From a candidate division FCPU426 bacterium (GTDB lineage: Bacteria > Oederibacteriota > Muellerivitia > Muellerivitales > DAHXKG01), in assembly GCA_027366525.1 (NCBI GenBank), contig DAHXKG010000002.1:1-64000 (forward strand): 64,000 nucleotides of DNA. The letters run 5' to 3'. The notes under the pieces were generated by a model that was not told where the DNA came from, made no database searches, and saw only the letters and a list, made by a program, of their open reading frames with translations. Numbering within the stretch: position 1 is the stretch's first letter; every line of letters starts with the position of its first letter. Below, piece after piece: positions 56,917-64,000 of this stretch. A program made the position numbers and the translations under genes.

Positions 56917-59757
56917 ATGAAAAAAGATAAACTAATTATCCAAGGTGCACGTGAACATAATTTAAAAAATATTGATGTCGAAATATTTCGGGATAAATTA
57001 ACGGTTATCACTGGTGTTTCAGGTTCGGGAAAATCTTCGTTAGCGTTTGACACTATTTTTGCCGAAGGGCAACGCAGGTATGTCGAATCGCTTTCACCGT
57101 ATGCACGGCAATTTTTGGGCGTGATGGAAAAACCGGATGTGGATTTAATAGATGGATTATCCCCGGCTATTTCAATTCAACAAAAATCAGGGATTTGGAA
57201 TCCACGTTCTACCGTGGGAACCACGACTGAAATTTATGATTATTTAAGACTTCTTTTTGCCCGAGTTGGAATTCCACATTGCCCGCAATGCAATCGCGTA
57301 ATTTCCAAACAAACAGTACAACAAATGACTGATCATATTTTAACTTTTCCAGAAAAGGGACAACTGGTGATTTTGGCACCAATCGTTTCAAGTCGAAAAG
57401 GAGAATATCGTAAAATTTTTGATCAAATTCAGAAAGATGGATTTGTAAAAGTTCGTGTGGATGGAAAAATATTGTCATTGGATGAAAAAATTGTTTTAGA
57501 CAGAAATAAAAAGCATGATATTGAAATTGTTGTAGATCGATTAATATTGAATTCTGAAATTAGGAAAAGGCTGGTCGATTCGCTGGAAACAGCACTAAAG
57601 CATGGAAAAGGGGTTCTTAAGATCCTTTTGAAACAGGAGCATAAAGAGTCGGAACATCTTTTTTCTGAAAATTATGCATGCGCAATTTGCGGGATAAGTC
57701 TGGAGCAATTAGAACCTAGAAATTTTTCATTCAATAATCCGCATGGTGCATGTCCCGCGTGTATGGGCATGGGTTTTAAAATGGAAGTTGATGAAGCGCT
57801 TATAGTAAGTCCTCAACGATCGATCCGCGGTGGAGCAATAATTCCATTTGCGTCAGTCAAGTCTCGATATTATCAAGATATTCTTTATTCTGTATGTGAA
57901 CATTTTAATGCAAGTATTGATGCGGCTTTTGAAAATCTTTCTTCAAAAGTTAAAAATGCAATCCTTTATGGCTCCGAGGAAAAAATTGAGTTTGATTTTA
58001 CCAAAAGCAGATTTCAACAAAAATATTATAAGGAATTTGAGGGTGTTATTCCTAATTTGGAACGTCGATATCACGAGACTGATTCGGACTATTTGAAAGA
58101 AGAATTTGAACAGTACATGGTGAATAAAGCTTGTCGCGTATGTCATGGGACTCGATTAAAGCCTGAAAGTTTAGCAGTAAAAATCGGCGATAAAAACATA
58201 ATAGAAATAACGCAATTCTCTATTCTCGAATGTATTGTTTTTTTAAATCAGTTAAAGTTAGAGGGTAAATTTCAGATGGTTGCCGATCAAATTTTACGAG
58301 AAATTCAGAATCGTTTAAATTTTTTAAAAAATGTTGGTCTTGATTACTTAACCTTGGATCGAATGACATCAACGTTGTCCGGTGGAGAATCACAACGCAT
58401 TCATTTGGCAACTCAAATTGGTAGTGCTTTAGTAGGAGTTCTGTATATTTTGGATGAACCTTCGATTGGTCTTCATCAGCGTGATAATGGAAAATTGTTG
58501 AAAACATTAAAACAATTACGAGATATTGGGAATACGGTCATCGTGGTCGAACACGATGAAGAGACAATGGAACAATCCGATTTTATTATCGACATGGGTA
58601 TTGGTGCTGGAATTTATGGTGGGACCGTTGTCGCAGCGGGAACGTTTCAAGATATTTTAAACAATCCCCAATCTTTAACCGGCCAATATTTATCGGGAAA
58701 AATTCAACTTGAAGCAAATATGAATCCAAGATCCAATTCAGATAAGAAATTAATTCTTAAAAATGCACATAAAAATAATTTGAAAAAAATTGATGTTGAA
58801 TTTCCTTTAGGCACCTTTATTTGTGTAACGGGAGTATCGGGATCCGGAAAAAGTACGTTAATTATGGAAACATTGTACCCAGCAGTTCAATATGCAATTT
58901 ATGGCCTGCGAAGCAAACCGGAGGGTTTTGATTCTTTAATTGGAACTGAAAATATTGATAAGGTTATTGAAATTGATCAATCGCCTATTGGGAGAACGCC
59001 ACGATCCAACACAGCGACCTATACAGGACTTTTTACGGAAATTCGAGATTTATTTTCAAATTTACCAGAATCACGAGCGCGCGGTTACAAGGAAGGGCGA
59101 TTTAGTTTCAATGTTAAGGGAGGACGGTGTGAAGCATGTAGTGGGGACGGGGTTCTAAAAATTGAAATGCACTTTTTGCCCGATGTTTATGTTGCCTGTG
59201 AAGCTTGTAAAGGGAAACGATATAACCGAGAGACCTTGGAAATTCAATACAAATCAAAAACCATTGCCGATATTTTAGATTTAAGTGTTGATGAGGCATC
59301 CGAATTTTTTTTAGCGATTCCCAGAATTAAACGAATGCTATTAACTTTAAAAGATGTAGGATTAGGATATATCAAATTAGGTCAATCCGCTGTCACGCTT
59401 TCGGGAGGAGAGGCTCAAAGGATAAAGCTTTCCACAGAGCTGGGGCGTCGAAGTACGGGCAAAACACTTTATATTTTAGATGAACCAACCACAGGTCTCC
59501 ACTTTGCCGATGTTCATCGACTTGTCCTCGTTTTGAAGCGATTAGTGGAGGCTGGAAATACAGTAATTGTTATTGAACATAATCTGGATGTTATAAAAAT
59601 GGCGGATTATATAGTCGATTTAGGCCCTGAAGGGGGAACGCATGGAGGCGAGGTTATTGCGCGTGGAGATATTCAAGCTATTATTAAAAATAGTCGATCA
59701 TATACCGGGCAGTTTTTAAAGGTAAAATTGCAAAAGGACAAAAAACTAGTAAATTAA
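56917..59757 (+). CDS. uvrA: UvrABC system protein A
   Basis: 946 residues from ATG 56917 with GAGGAG upstream (a TTG at 56905 adds four). Two ABC-type ATPase halves: Walker A GVSGSGKSS at 33-41 and GVSGSGKST near 639-647, signature LSGGESQRIHLA and LSGGEAQRIKLS, zinc modules CAICG...CPACMGMG and CEACSGDG...CEACKGKR. Recognises damaged DNA and loads UvrB. Length is normal (E. coli 940). All key residues appear intact. Confidence 0.97.
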   Translation: MKKDKLIIQGAREHNLKNIDVEIFRDKLTVITGVSGSGKSSLAFDTIFAEGQRRYVESLSPYARQFLGVMEKPDVDLIDGLSPAISIQQKSGIWNPRSTVGTTTEIYDYLRLLFARVGIPHCPQCNRVISKQTVQQMTDHILTFPEKGQLVILAPIVSSRKGEYRKIFDQIQKDGFVKVRVDGKILSLDEKIVLDRNKKHDIEIVVDRLILNSEIRKRLVDSLETALKHGKGVLKILLKQEHKESEHLFSENYACAICGISLEQLEPRNFSFNNPHGACPACMGMGFKMEVDEALIVSPQRSIRGGAIIPFASVKSRYYQDILYSVCEHFNASIDAAFENLSSKVKNAILYGSEEKIEFDFTKSRFQQKYYKEFEGVIPNLERRYHETDSDYLKEEFEQYMVNKACRVCHGTRLKPESLAVKIGDKNIIEITQFSILECIVFLNQLKLEGKFQMVADQILREIQNRLNFLKNVGLDYLTLDRMTSTLSGGESQRIHLATQIGSALVGVLYILDEPSIGLHQRDNGKLLKTLKQLRDIGNTVIVVEHDEETMEQSDFIIDMGIGAGIYGGTVVAAGTFQDILNNPQSLTGQYLSGKIQLEANMNPRSNSDKKLILKNAHKNNLKKIDVEFPLGTFICVTGVSGSGKSTLIMETLYPAVQYAIYGLRSKPEGFDSLIGTENIDKVIEIDQSPIGRTPRSNTATYTGLFTEIRDLFSNLPESRARGYKEGRFSFNVKGGRCEACSGDGVLKIEMHFLPDVYVACEACKGKRYNRETLEIQYKSKTIADILDLSVDEASEFFLAIPRIKRMLLTLKDVGLGYIKLGQSAVTLSGGEAQRIKLSTELGRRSTGKTLYILDEPTTGLHFADVHRLVLVLKRLVEAGNTVIVIEHNLDVIKMADYIVDLGPEGGTHGGEVIARGDIQAIIKNSRSYTGQFLKVKLQKDKKLVN

Positions 59758-59793
59758 CTTTATTTTGACTAAAATGTTTCTCATAAAAGAACA

Positions 59794-59822
59794 TTGCTAA
59801 AATTAAGCAATAAAGTTATAAT
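59794..59822 (+). promoter_or_regulatory. Promoter for the second PorV-like gene
   Basis: TTGCTA (59794-59799), exactly 17 bases, TATAAT (59817-59822), 33 bases before ATG 59855. An AATGTT/AACATT inverted repeat at 59773-59795 lies just upstream and could end uvrA. Confidence 0.55.
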
Positions 59823-59854
59823 TGTAACAGCTACGTTTTTACCTTGGGAATATA

Positions 59855-60835
59855 ATGATAAAAACAAAAAAGACATATTTAAAACTTCGTGAAATCGTTT
59901 TTGGATTTTTATTTTTGCTTCCAAGTGTATTGTGGGCAGGTGGCCCAGGTACTACAGGAGCTGTTGAACTCAAAATACCAGTTGCACCAGAAGCCATAGC
60001 CATGGGGGGAGCATTCGTTGCCGTTGCCAATGATGCTAATTCGGTCTATTGGAATCCAGCGGGTCTTCTTCAATTGCATGGCATTCATATAACGACCCAA
60101 TATTCTGCATTTCTTAATACCCTTAAATATGAATACTTAGCGATTGGTTCTCCATTAGGGAACAATAACGACTATGCGGTAGGTTTGGCCACTAAAATAC
60201 TTAGCTCGGGTGAAGTTCCAGCGGTTGACGCAAATGGGAATCCAACGGGTGGTTATGTGGGTGAAAATTATATGGATGTTGATTTAGCAGGTGCCATACG
60301 TTTAAATTATTGGTTAAACTTGGGATTAACGGCAAAATATATTAGTAAAAATTTATCTGGAGTTTCTGCTTCAACGTTTGCAATTGATTTGGGACTTCTG
60401 TACTTTACACCCATACCTCATTTAAGAGCAGGCTTGGATATACAAAATCTCGGTCCTGGATTGAAATTTGAAACCGTATCAGATCCACTGCCAATAATTA
60501 TTCGTACGGGCGTTGCGTATAAATTATTTAATGACAATTTTACTACATCATTTGAATTAGATTTCCCAAGTGATAACAAACCAGCAGTAAGTGTGGGTGG
60601 CGAATATTGGTACATGAATACTTTAGTCGGAAGATTTGGCTATCAGTATCAAGGTGCAATTGATGTGAATGAATTGGGTATCGGCGCATTATCAGGGCTA
60701 TACTTAGGAATGGGTGTTAAGTTCCGCGCATTTGGTTCTTATTTTGGTTTTGATTACTCTTGGTCAGATGCTGGATTTTTAGGCAATACGGCGCTGGGAC
60801 AAATTAATAATTTTGCGTTGAATGCATATCTTTAA
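59855..60835 (+). CDS. PorV/PorQ-family outer-membrane protein (second copy)
   Basis: 326 residues. Signal peptide ending LWAG. The family start EAIAMGGAFVAVANDANSVYWNPAGLLQ (AIAMGGAFVA and YWNPAGL) is present, and a barrel follows (DLGLLYFTPIPHLRAGLDIQNLG, GVAYKLF, GGEYWYM, GMGVKFRAFG). It is clearly a paralogue of the protein at 50440 but diverged (YWNPAGL kept). Ends in aromatic residues with a final AYL. Confidence 0.85.
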   Translation: MIKTKKTYLKLREIVFGFLFLLPSVLWAGGPGTTGAVELKIPVAPEAIAMGGAFVAVANDANSVYWNPAGLLQLHGIHITTQYSAFLNTLKYEYLAIGSPLGNNNDYAVGLATKILSSGEVPAVDANGNPTGGYVGENYMDVDLAGAIRLNYWLNLGLTAKYISKNLSGVSASTFAIDLGLLYFTPIPHLRAGLDIQNLGPGLKFETVSDPLPIIIRTGVAYKLFNDNFTTSFELDFPSDNKPAVSVGGEYWYMNTLVGRFGYQYQGAIDVNELGIGALSGLYLGMGVKFRAFGSYFGFDYSWSDAGFLGNTALGQINNFALNAYL

Positions 60836-60948
60836 TAGTTTTTGGTTTTTAAATTCGAAGCGTTTGTTATAATCATCCATGATGCATTTAAGTTCTCAGT
60901 TAAAATCCTTTTAAAAAATTGAAGCTTGAACTCGAGTGAGGAGTTTTT

Positions 60949-61605
60949 ATGAATTCAGAGCAAGAAATTTATGAAAAATACGGGCGTGAATATCAAACAG
61001 GTGAAGTTATTTTTAAAGAAGGTGATATTGGAAATGAAATGTATATTATTCAAGTAGGCAAGGTGAAAATTTCCAAACAGATTAAGGATGTTGAAAAGGT
61101 TTTAACTATTTTGGGCCCAGGGGATTTTTTCGGAGAAATGGCAATAATCGATAAAGATGTTCGCTCTGCAACCGCTACCGTTCTTGAAAATTCGAAAATA
61201 TTGGCACTCACCACGGAAGTTTTTGAGCTTCATATGCAAACGAATCCAAAAATTGTTAAGAAAATTTTAAAAAATTTAACGATGCGATTACGGGAAGCAA
61301 ACCAGCAAATTGCCATTTTAATGATAAAAGAGCCGAATCGCTTGATTGCAAGTACACTCCTTCTGCAGGCAGCCAAATATAAACAAAATACCGAAAATGA
61401 AGTGGAAGTTGATATGGAAATATCGTTTCAGGAACTTGGGCAATTGTGTAGTTTAGATGAAGAAAAAACACGCACTGCTATTGAAAAGATGGTGAAAGCT
61501 AAAGTGCTTCGAATACAATCGAACAATCAAATAGTGGGAATTAATTTAGTTAATCTTGAGAAATACATCAAATATTTGGAAATGAAAGAACAGTTTGATA
61601 ATTAA
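60949..61605 (+). CDS. Crp/Fnr-family transcriptional regulator
   Basis: 218 residues, ATG with GAGGAG upstream. Residues 15-120 are a cyclic-nucleotide-binding fold: GEVIFKEGDIGNEMYIIQVG and GPGDFFGEMAIIDKDVRSATA (the phosphate-binding cassette shape, with RSATA). The C-terminal 70 residues are a winged helix with a weak recognition helix (SFQELGQLCSLDEEKTRTAIEK). No Fnr-type N-terminal cysteines. Ligand unknown. It sits alone between the PorV-like gene and ispB. Confidence 0.85.
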   Translation: MNSEQEIYEKYGREYQTGEVIFKEGDIGNEMYIIQVGKVKISKQIKDVEKVLTILGPGDFFGEMAIIDKDVRSATATVLENSKILALTTEVFELHMQTNPKIVKKILKNLTMRLREANQQIAILMIKEPNRLIASTLLLQAAKYKQNTENEVEVDMEISFQELGQLCSLDEEKTRTAIEKMVKAKVLRIQSNNQIVGINLVNLEKYIKYLEMKEQFDN

Positions 61606-61644
61606 ATCGAATGCAATCAAAATATTTATTCAAGGTGAGTTAAA

Positions 61645-62640
61645 GTGGGTATTACGATGCCAGCGATACAATTAACGGATTTTACCGAACCGATTCAAAA
61701 AAAATTAGATGAAGTTGAATCAATTATTGCGCGGACGTTAAAAACCAAAAATATGTTTATTCAACAGATGGTAGATCACCTTGCGCTCGGAAGCGGGAAA
61801 CGAATTCGACCCATGTTGGCTATTCTTTCAGCTCAGTATTGCGGTAATTTAAACTCGGAAGTGGTAACACTCGGTGCAGCCTTGGAGATGCTGCATGTAG
61901 CCACATTGATTCATGACGATATTATTGATAATTCTCCGATTCGCCGAAAACAAAAAACGTTGAATTTTAAATGGGGAAATGAAGTATCAGTTCTGATGGG
62001 CGATTATGTATTCTCATCTTCATTTTATTTGATGACTCAAAGTTTAAGTAAAGATGTTTTGAAAATTCTATCTGATACCACAAACATAATTTGTAAAGGA
62101 GAAATTTCAGAAATATTTCAAAGATTCAATACGGATTTAACGGAAAAAGAATATTTGGAGATTATTCAAGAAAAGACAGCTAGTTTGATGGCAGTTAGTT
62201 GTCAAGCTGCAGCAATAATTTCAGGCGGTTCGCCTCAAATCGCAGAGGCTTTGTACCAGTTTGGATTGAATTTGGGAATTGCATTTCAAATCGTCGATGA
62301 TCTATTGGATTTTTCGAGAGAAAAAGAGAAAGTTGGAAAACCAGTGATGAATGATTTGAAAGAAGGAAAATTAACTTTGCCGATGATCCATTGCTTAAAT
62401 AATTCAACTAAGTCCGAACGGTCGCGATTAAAAAAAATTATTTTAAAAAAAATAAAAAATAAAGAAGATTTAAAATTTGTACTACGACTAGTCGAAAAGC
62501 AGCAATCTATTTTGTATTCACGAAAATGTGCGCGTGATTTTGTAACCCAAGCTCAATCTGGTCTTCTACAACTTAATGCGAATTTTAAGCAAACCGAGCT
62601 TTTTCATTTGTCGGATTTTCTTATTGGAAGAGACTTTTAA
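61645..62640 (+). CDS. ispB: Polyprenyl diphosphate synthase (IspB-like)
   Basis: 331 residues. GTG start at 61645 with AAGGTGAG 5 bases upstream; ATG 61657 in frame. Aspartate-rich motifs: first DDIID (91-95) in LIHDDIIDNSPIRR and second DDLLD (near 218); GSGKRIRP (49-56) binds IPP. It builds a long-chain isoprenoid for quinones, and in a cell with many polyprenyl-phosphate sugar enzymes it may feed those too. It precedes the nuo operon, which needs quinone. Confidence 0.92.
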   Translation: MGITMPAIQLTDFTEPIQKKLDEVESIIARTLKTKNMFIQQMVDHLALGSGKRIRPMLAILSAQYCGNLNSEVVTLGAALEMLHVATLIHDDIIDNSPIRRKQKTLNFKWGNEVSVLMGDYVFSSSFYLMTQSLSKDVLKILSDTTNIICKGEISEIFQRFNTDLTEKEYLEIIQEKTASLMAVSCQAAAIISGGSPQIAEALYQFGLNLGIAFQIVDDLLDFSREKEKVGKPVMNDLKEGKLTLPMIHCLNNSTKSERSRLKKIILKKIKNKEDLKFVLRLVEKQQSILYSRKCARDFVTQAQSGLLQLNANFKQTELFHLSDFLIGRDF

Positions 62641-62765
62641 GTTTATGCTGTTGTAGTGATCTTGATCATAGAGCAATAAACAGATAAATCATATACTTGA
62701 AACTTGATTTACTTTTATGATTTAATATAGGTATCTTTTCGAATGCAAAGTATTAGGAGTCAAAG

Positions 62766-63140
62766 ATGCTATTTAAATATGGTTACGTGCTTGCCTTTTT
62801 GGTAGCGGGTGTTTTTTTTATTTTATTTGCATTTTTAACTAATTGGATCATCAGCCCAAATGGATTACTAGGTCAAAAATTTCATGAAAATCGATCCGTG
62901 GATACTTATGAGTGTGGCGTGGACACGATCGGCACGGCTTGGGTTCGATTTAATGTTAGTTTTTATCTTTATGCGCTTTTGTTTGTGTTATTTGATGTTG
63001 AAACTGTTTTTTTATATCCATGGGCAGTTTCATTTAGAAAACTAGGTTTAGTAGGTTTTTCAGAAATGATTGTTTTTATTGGCATACTACTGGTGGGATT
63101 AGCATATGCTTGGAAAAAGGGAGTTCTTAAATGGGAATGA
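62766..63140 (+). CDS. nuoA: NADH-quinone oxidoreductase subunit A
   Basis: 124 residues with three membrane spans. The loop [24 protein letters not shown] and the second-span [17 protein letters not shown] (acidic D-E motif) are the hallmark of NuoA. The 3' end overlaps nuoB by 10 bases. Membrane arm subunit of complex I, near the quinone channel. Confidence 0.97.
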   Translation: MLFKYGYVLAFLVAGVFFILFAFLTNWIISPNGLLGQKFHENRSVDTYECGVDTIGTAWVRFNVSFYLYALLFVLFDVETVFLYPWAVSFRKLGLVGFSEMIVFIGILLVGLAYAWKKGVLKWE

Positions 63141-63667
63141 AAAGTTTAAACGAAAAAGAAATTAATGCAATGCAGCGAGAGAGTAAGATATCAAGTCTTT
63201 GGACTATTGAAAAAGCTGTTGAATATATTTTTAAGTGGGCAAGAAAAAACTCGTTATGGCCGTTACAGTTTGGAACCGCTTGCTGTGCACTTGAAATGAT
63301 GGCCACGGCAGGTGGTCGATATGATATGGCGAGATTTGGGGCTGAAGTTTTCCGCCCATCTCCACGTCAAGCTGACTTGTTAATTGCAGCAGGAACGATT
63401 ACCGAAAAAATGGGATATGCTTTAAAAAGACTTTATGAACAAATGCCTAAGCCAAGTTGGGTTATTGCGATGGGAAGTTGTACAATTGCAGGCGGACCGT
63501 ATTATTATGATTCTTATACAGTAGTTAAAGGAATTGATTCATTTATTCCAGTTGACGTTTATGTTCCAGGGTGTCCACCGCGGCCAGAATCTTTATTATA
63601 TGGTTTAATGGCGATTCAAAAGAAAATTGAAGATGAGCCTATTTTTTATCGTCGGAAAATTAGCTAA
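63131..63667 (+). CDS. nuoB: NADH-quinone oxidoreductase subunit B
   Basis: 178 residues. Carries cluster N2: Cys51-Cys52 in [12 protein letters not shown], Cys117 in [12 protein letters not shown] and Cys148 in PGCPPRPE. Peripheral-arm subunit next to the quinone site. Overlap with nuoA implies coupled translation. A second in-frame ATG two codons on is an alternative start. Confidence 0.97.
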   Translation: MGMKSLNEKEINAMQRESKISSLWTIEKAVEYIFKWARKNSLWPLQFGTACCALEMMATAGGRYDMARFGAEVFRPSPRQADLLIAAGTITEKMGYALKRLYEQMPKPSWVIAMGSCTIAGGPYYYDSYTVVKGIDSFIPVDVYVPGCPPRPESLLYGLMAIQKKIEDEPIFYRRKIS

Positions 63668-63685
63668 AGTAACAGGGGCCTAACA

Positions 63686-64000
63686 TTGAATTGTGAAGAT
63701 TTAAAGAATAAGTTAGAAATGGATTTTAAAGAACAAGTTCATTCACTGAACATTACACCACAAAAAGAAGTAATTTTAACGGCACGTGATGAAAACTATT
63801 TAGATATTTGTCAATCCTTGTTTTCTAAACCTGAATATGATTTCAAGCACTTATCATGTTTGACAGCGGTTGATTATATAAAAGAAAACAAAATCACTGT
63901 TGTGTGTCATTTATGGTCCTATAGTCAAAAATGCCAATTAACAGTAAAACTTGAAACCAATCGTGAACAACCGCGGGTTCCTACGGTCGAAAAGATTTGG
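63686..64000 (+). CDS. nuoC: NADH-quinone oxidoreductase subunit C, 5' part (cut by window edge)
   Basis: 105 codons from TTG at 63686 (AGGGG upstream) to the edge, open throughout. FKHLSCLTAVDYIKEN, HLWSYSQKCQLTVKLET and PRVPTVEKIW match the middle of NuoC. It follows nuoB by 18 bases, giving nuoA-nuoB-nuoC; separate C (not a CD fusion) cannot be confirmed because the 3' end is outside. Confidence 0.85.
   Translation, partial: MNCEDLKNKLEMDFKEQVHSLNITPQKEVILTARDENYLDICQSLFSKPEYDFKHLSCLTAVDYIKENKITVVCHLWSYSQKCQLTVKLETNREQPRVPTVEKIW

Noticed and set aside
1-64000. CRISPR arrays, prophage or complete insertion sequences
   Set aside because: No short regular direct repeats with spacers, no integrase, transposase or phage structural genes were seen. 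The only regular repeat is the in-frame 141-base array.

Overview
The window comes from an AT-rich, double-membraned (diderm), probably uncultured bacterium. Outer-membrane hardware is plain: LptD and an LptF/G permease, an OprB-type porin, two PorV/PorQ-like proteins and a heptosyltransferase-like GT9 enzyme. A 2-oxoacid:ferredoxin oxidoreductase suggests low-potential, likely anaerobic metabolism, and the right edge enters a NADH dehydrogenase (nuoA-nuoB-nuoC) operon. Thr/Pro-rich linkers, FlgD-like Ig domains and PorV proteins are common in uncultured lineages near the FCB group and in groups such as FCPU426/Goldbacteria/Firestonebacteria; that placement is an inference and is weak. Several genes appear to start with TTG.

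Layout. 1-2763 (minus): a secreted GH74-like beta-propeller with a Thr/Pro-rich linker, cut by the left edge. 3099-9305 (plus): thiS-thiG-thiE, then def-fmt-rsmB and an exported D-aminoacylase-like amidohydrolase. 9316-12788: a GNAT-fold protein and a serine-palmitoyltransferase-like enzyme (minus), divergent from an NAD-dependent epimerase/reductase (plus); together they match the bacterial ceramide pathway (Spt, bCerS, CerR). 12813-19030: an exported unknown protein, tRNA-Leu(GAG), a GT-C-like membrane protein, a tiny secreted FlgD-Ig protein, a GalT-like enzyme and a metallophosphoesterase-fold protein without its usual ligands. 19284-20780: an isolated OprB-like porin. 21114-25468: a B12/radical SAM protein and the two-subunit 2-oxoacid:ferredoxin oxidoreductase.

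25497-50115 is the most distinctive region: about 25 kb of polyprenyl-phosphate and GT-C-type glycan machinery. It holds five GT2 enzymes, a GT9 enzyme, a methyltransferase, three membrane-anchored NHL beta-propellers, a 2053-residue fusion of a GT39-like half with a DUF2298 (Chlor_Arch_YYY) half, a separate 841-residue DUF2298 protein with an internal zinc ribbon, a PA14-tailed GT-C protein and a TIGR03663 protein with an N-terminal zinc ribbon. TIGR03662 and TIGR03663 are known to co-occur in Chloroflexi and some archaea and their function is not established; here they sit in a diderm bacterium among GT2 enzymes that could supply lipid-linked sugars. An HNH endonuclease lies inside this island.

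50440-64000: PorV-like protein, a 47-residue-repeat Ser/Pro/Asn-rich exported protein, lptF/G and lptD, uvrA, a second PorV-like protein, a Crp/Fnr-type regulator, a polyprenyl diphosphate synthase and the nuo operon start.
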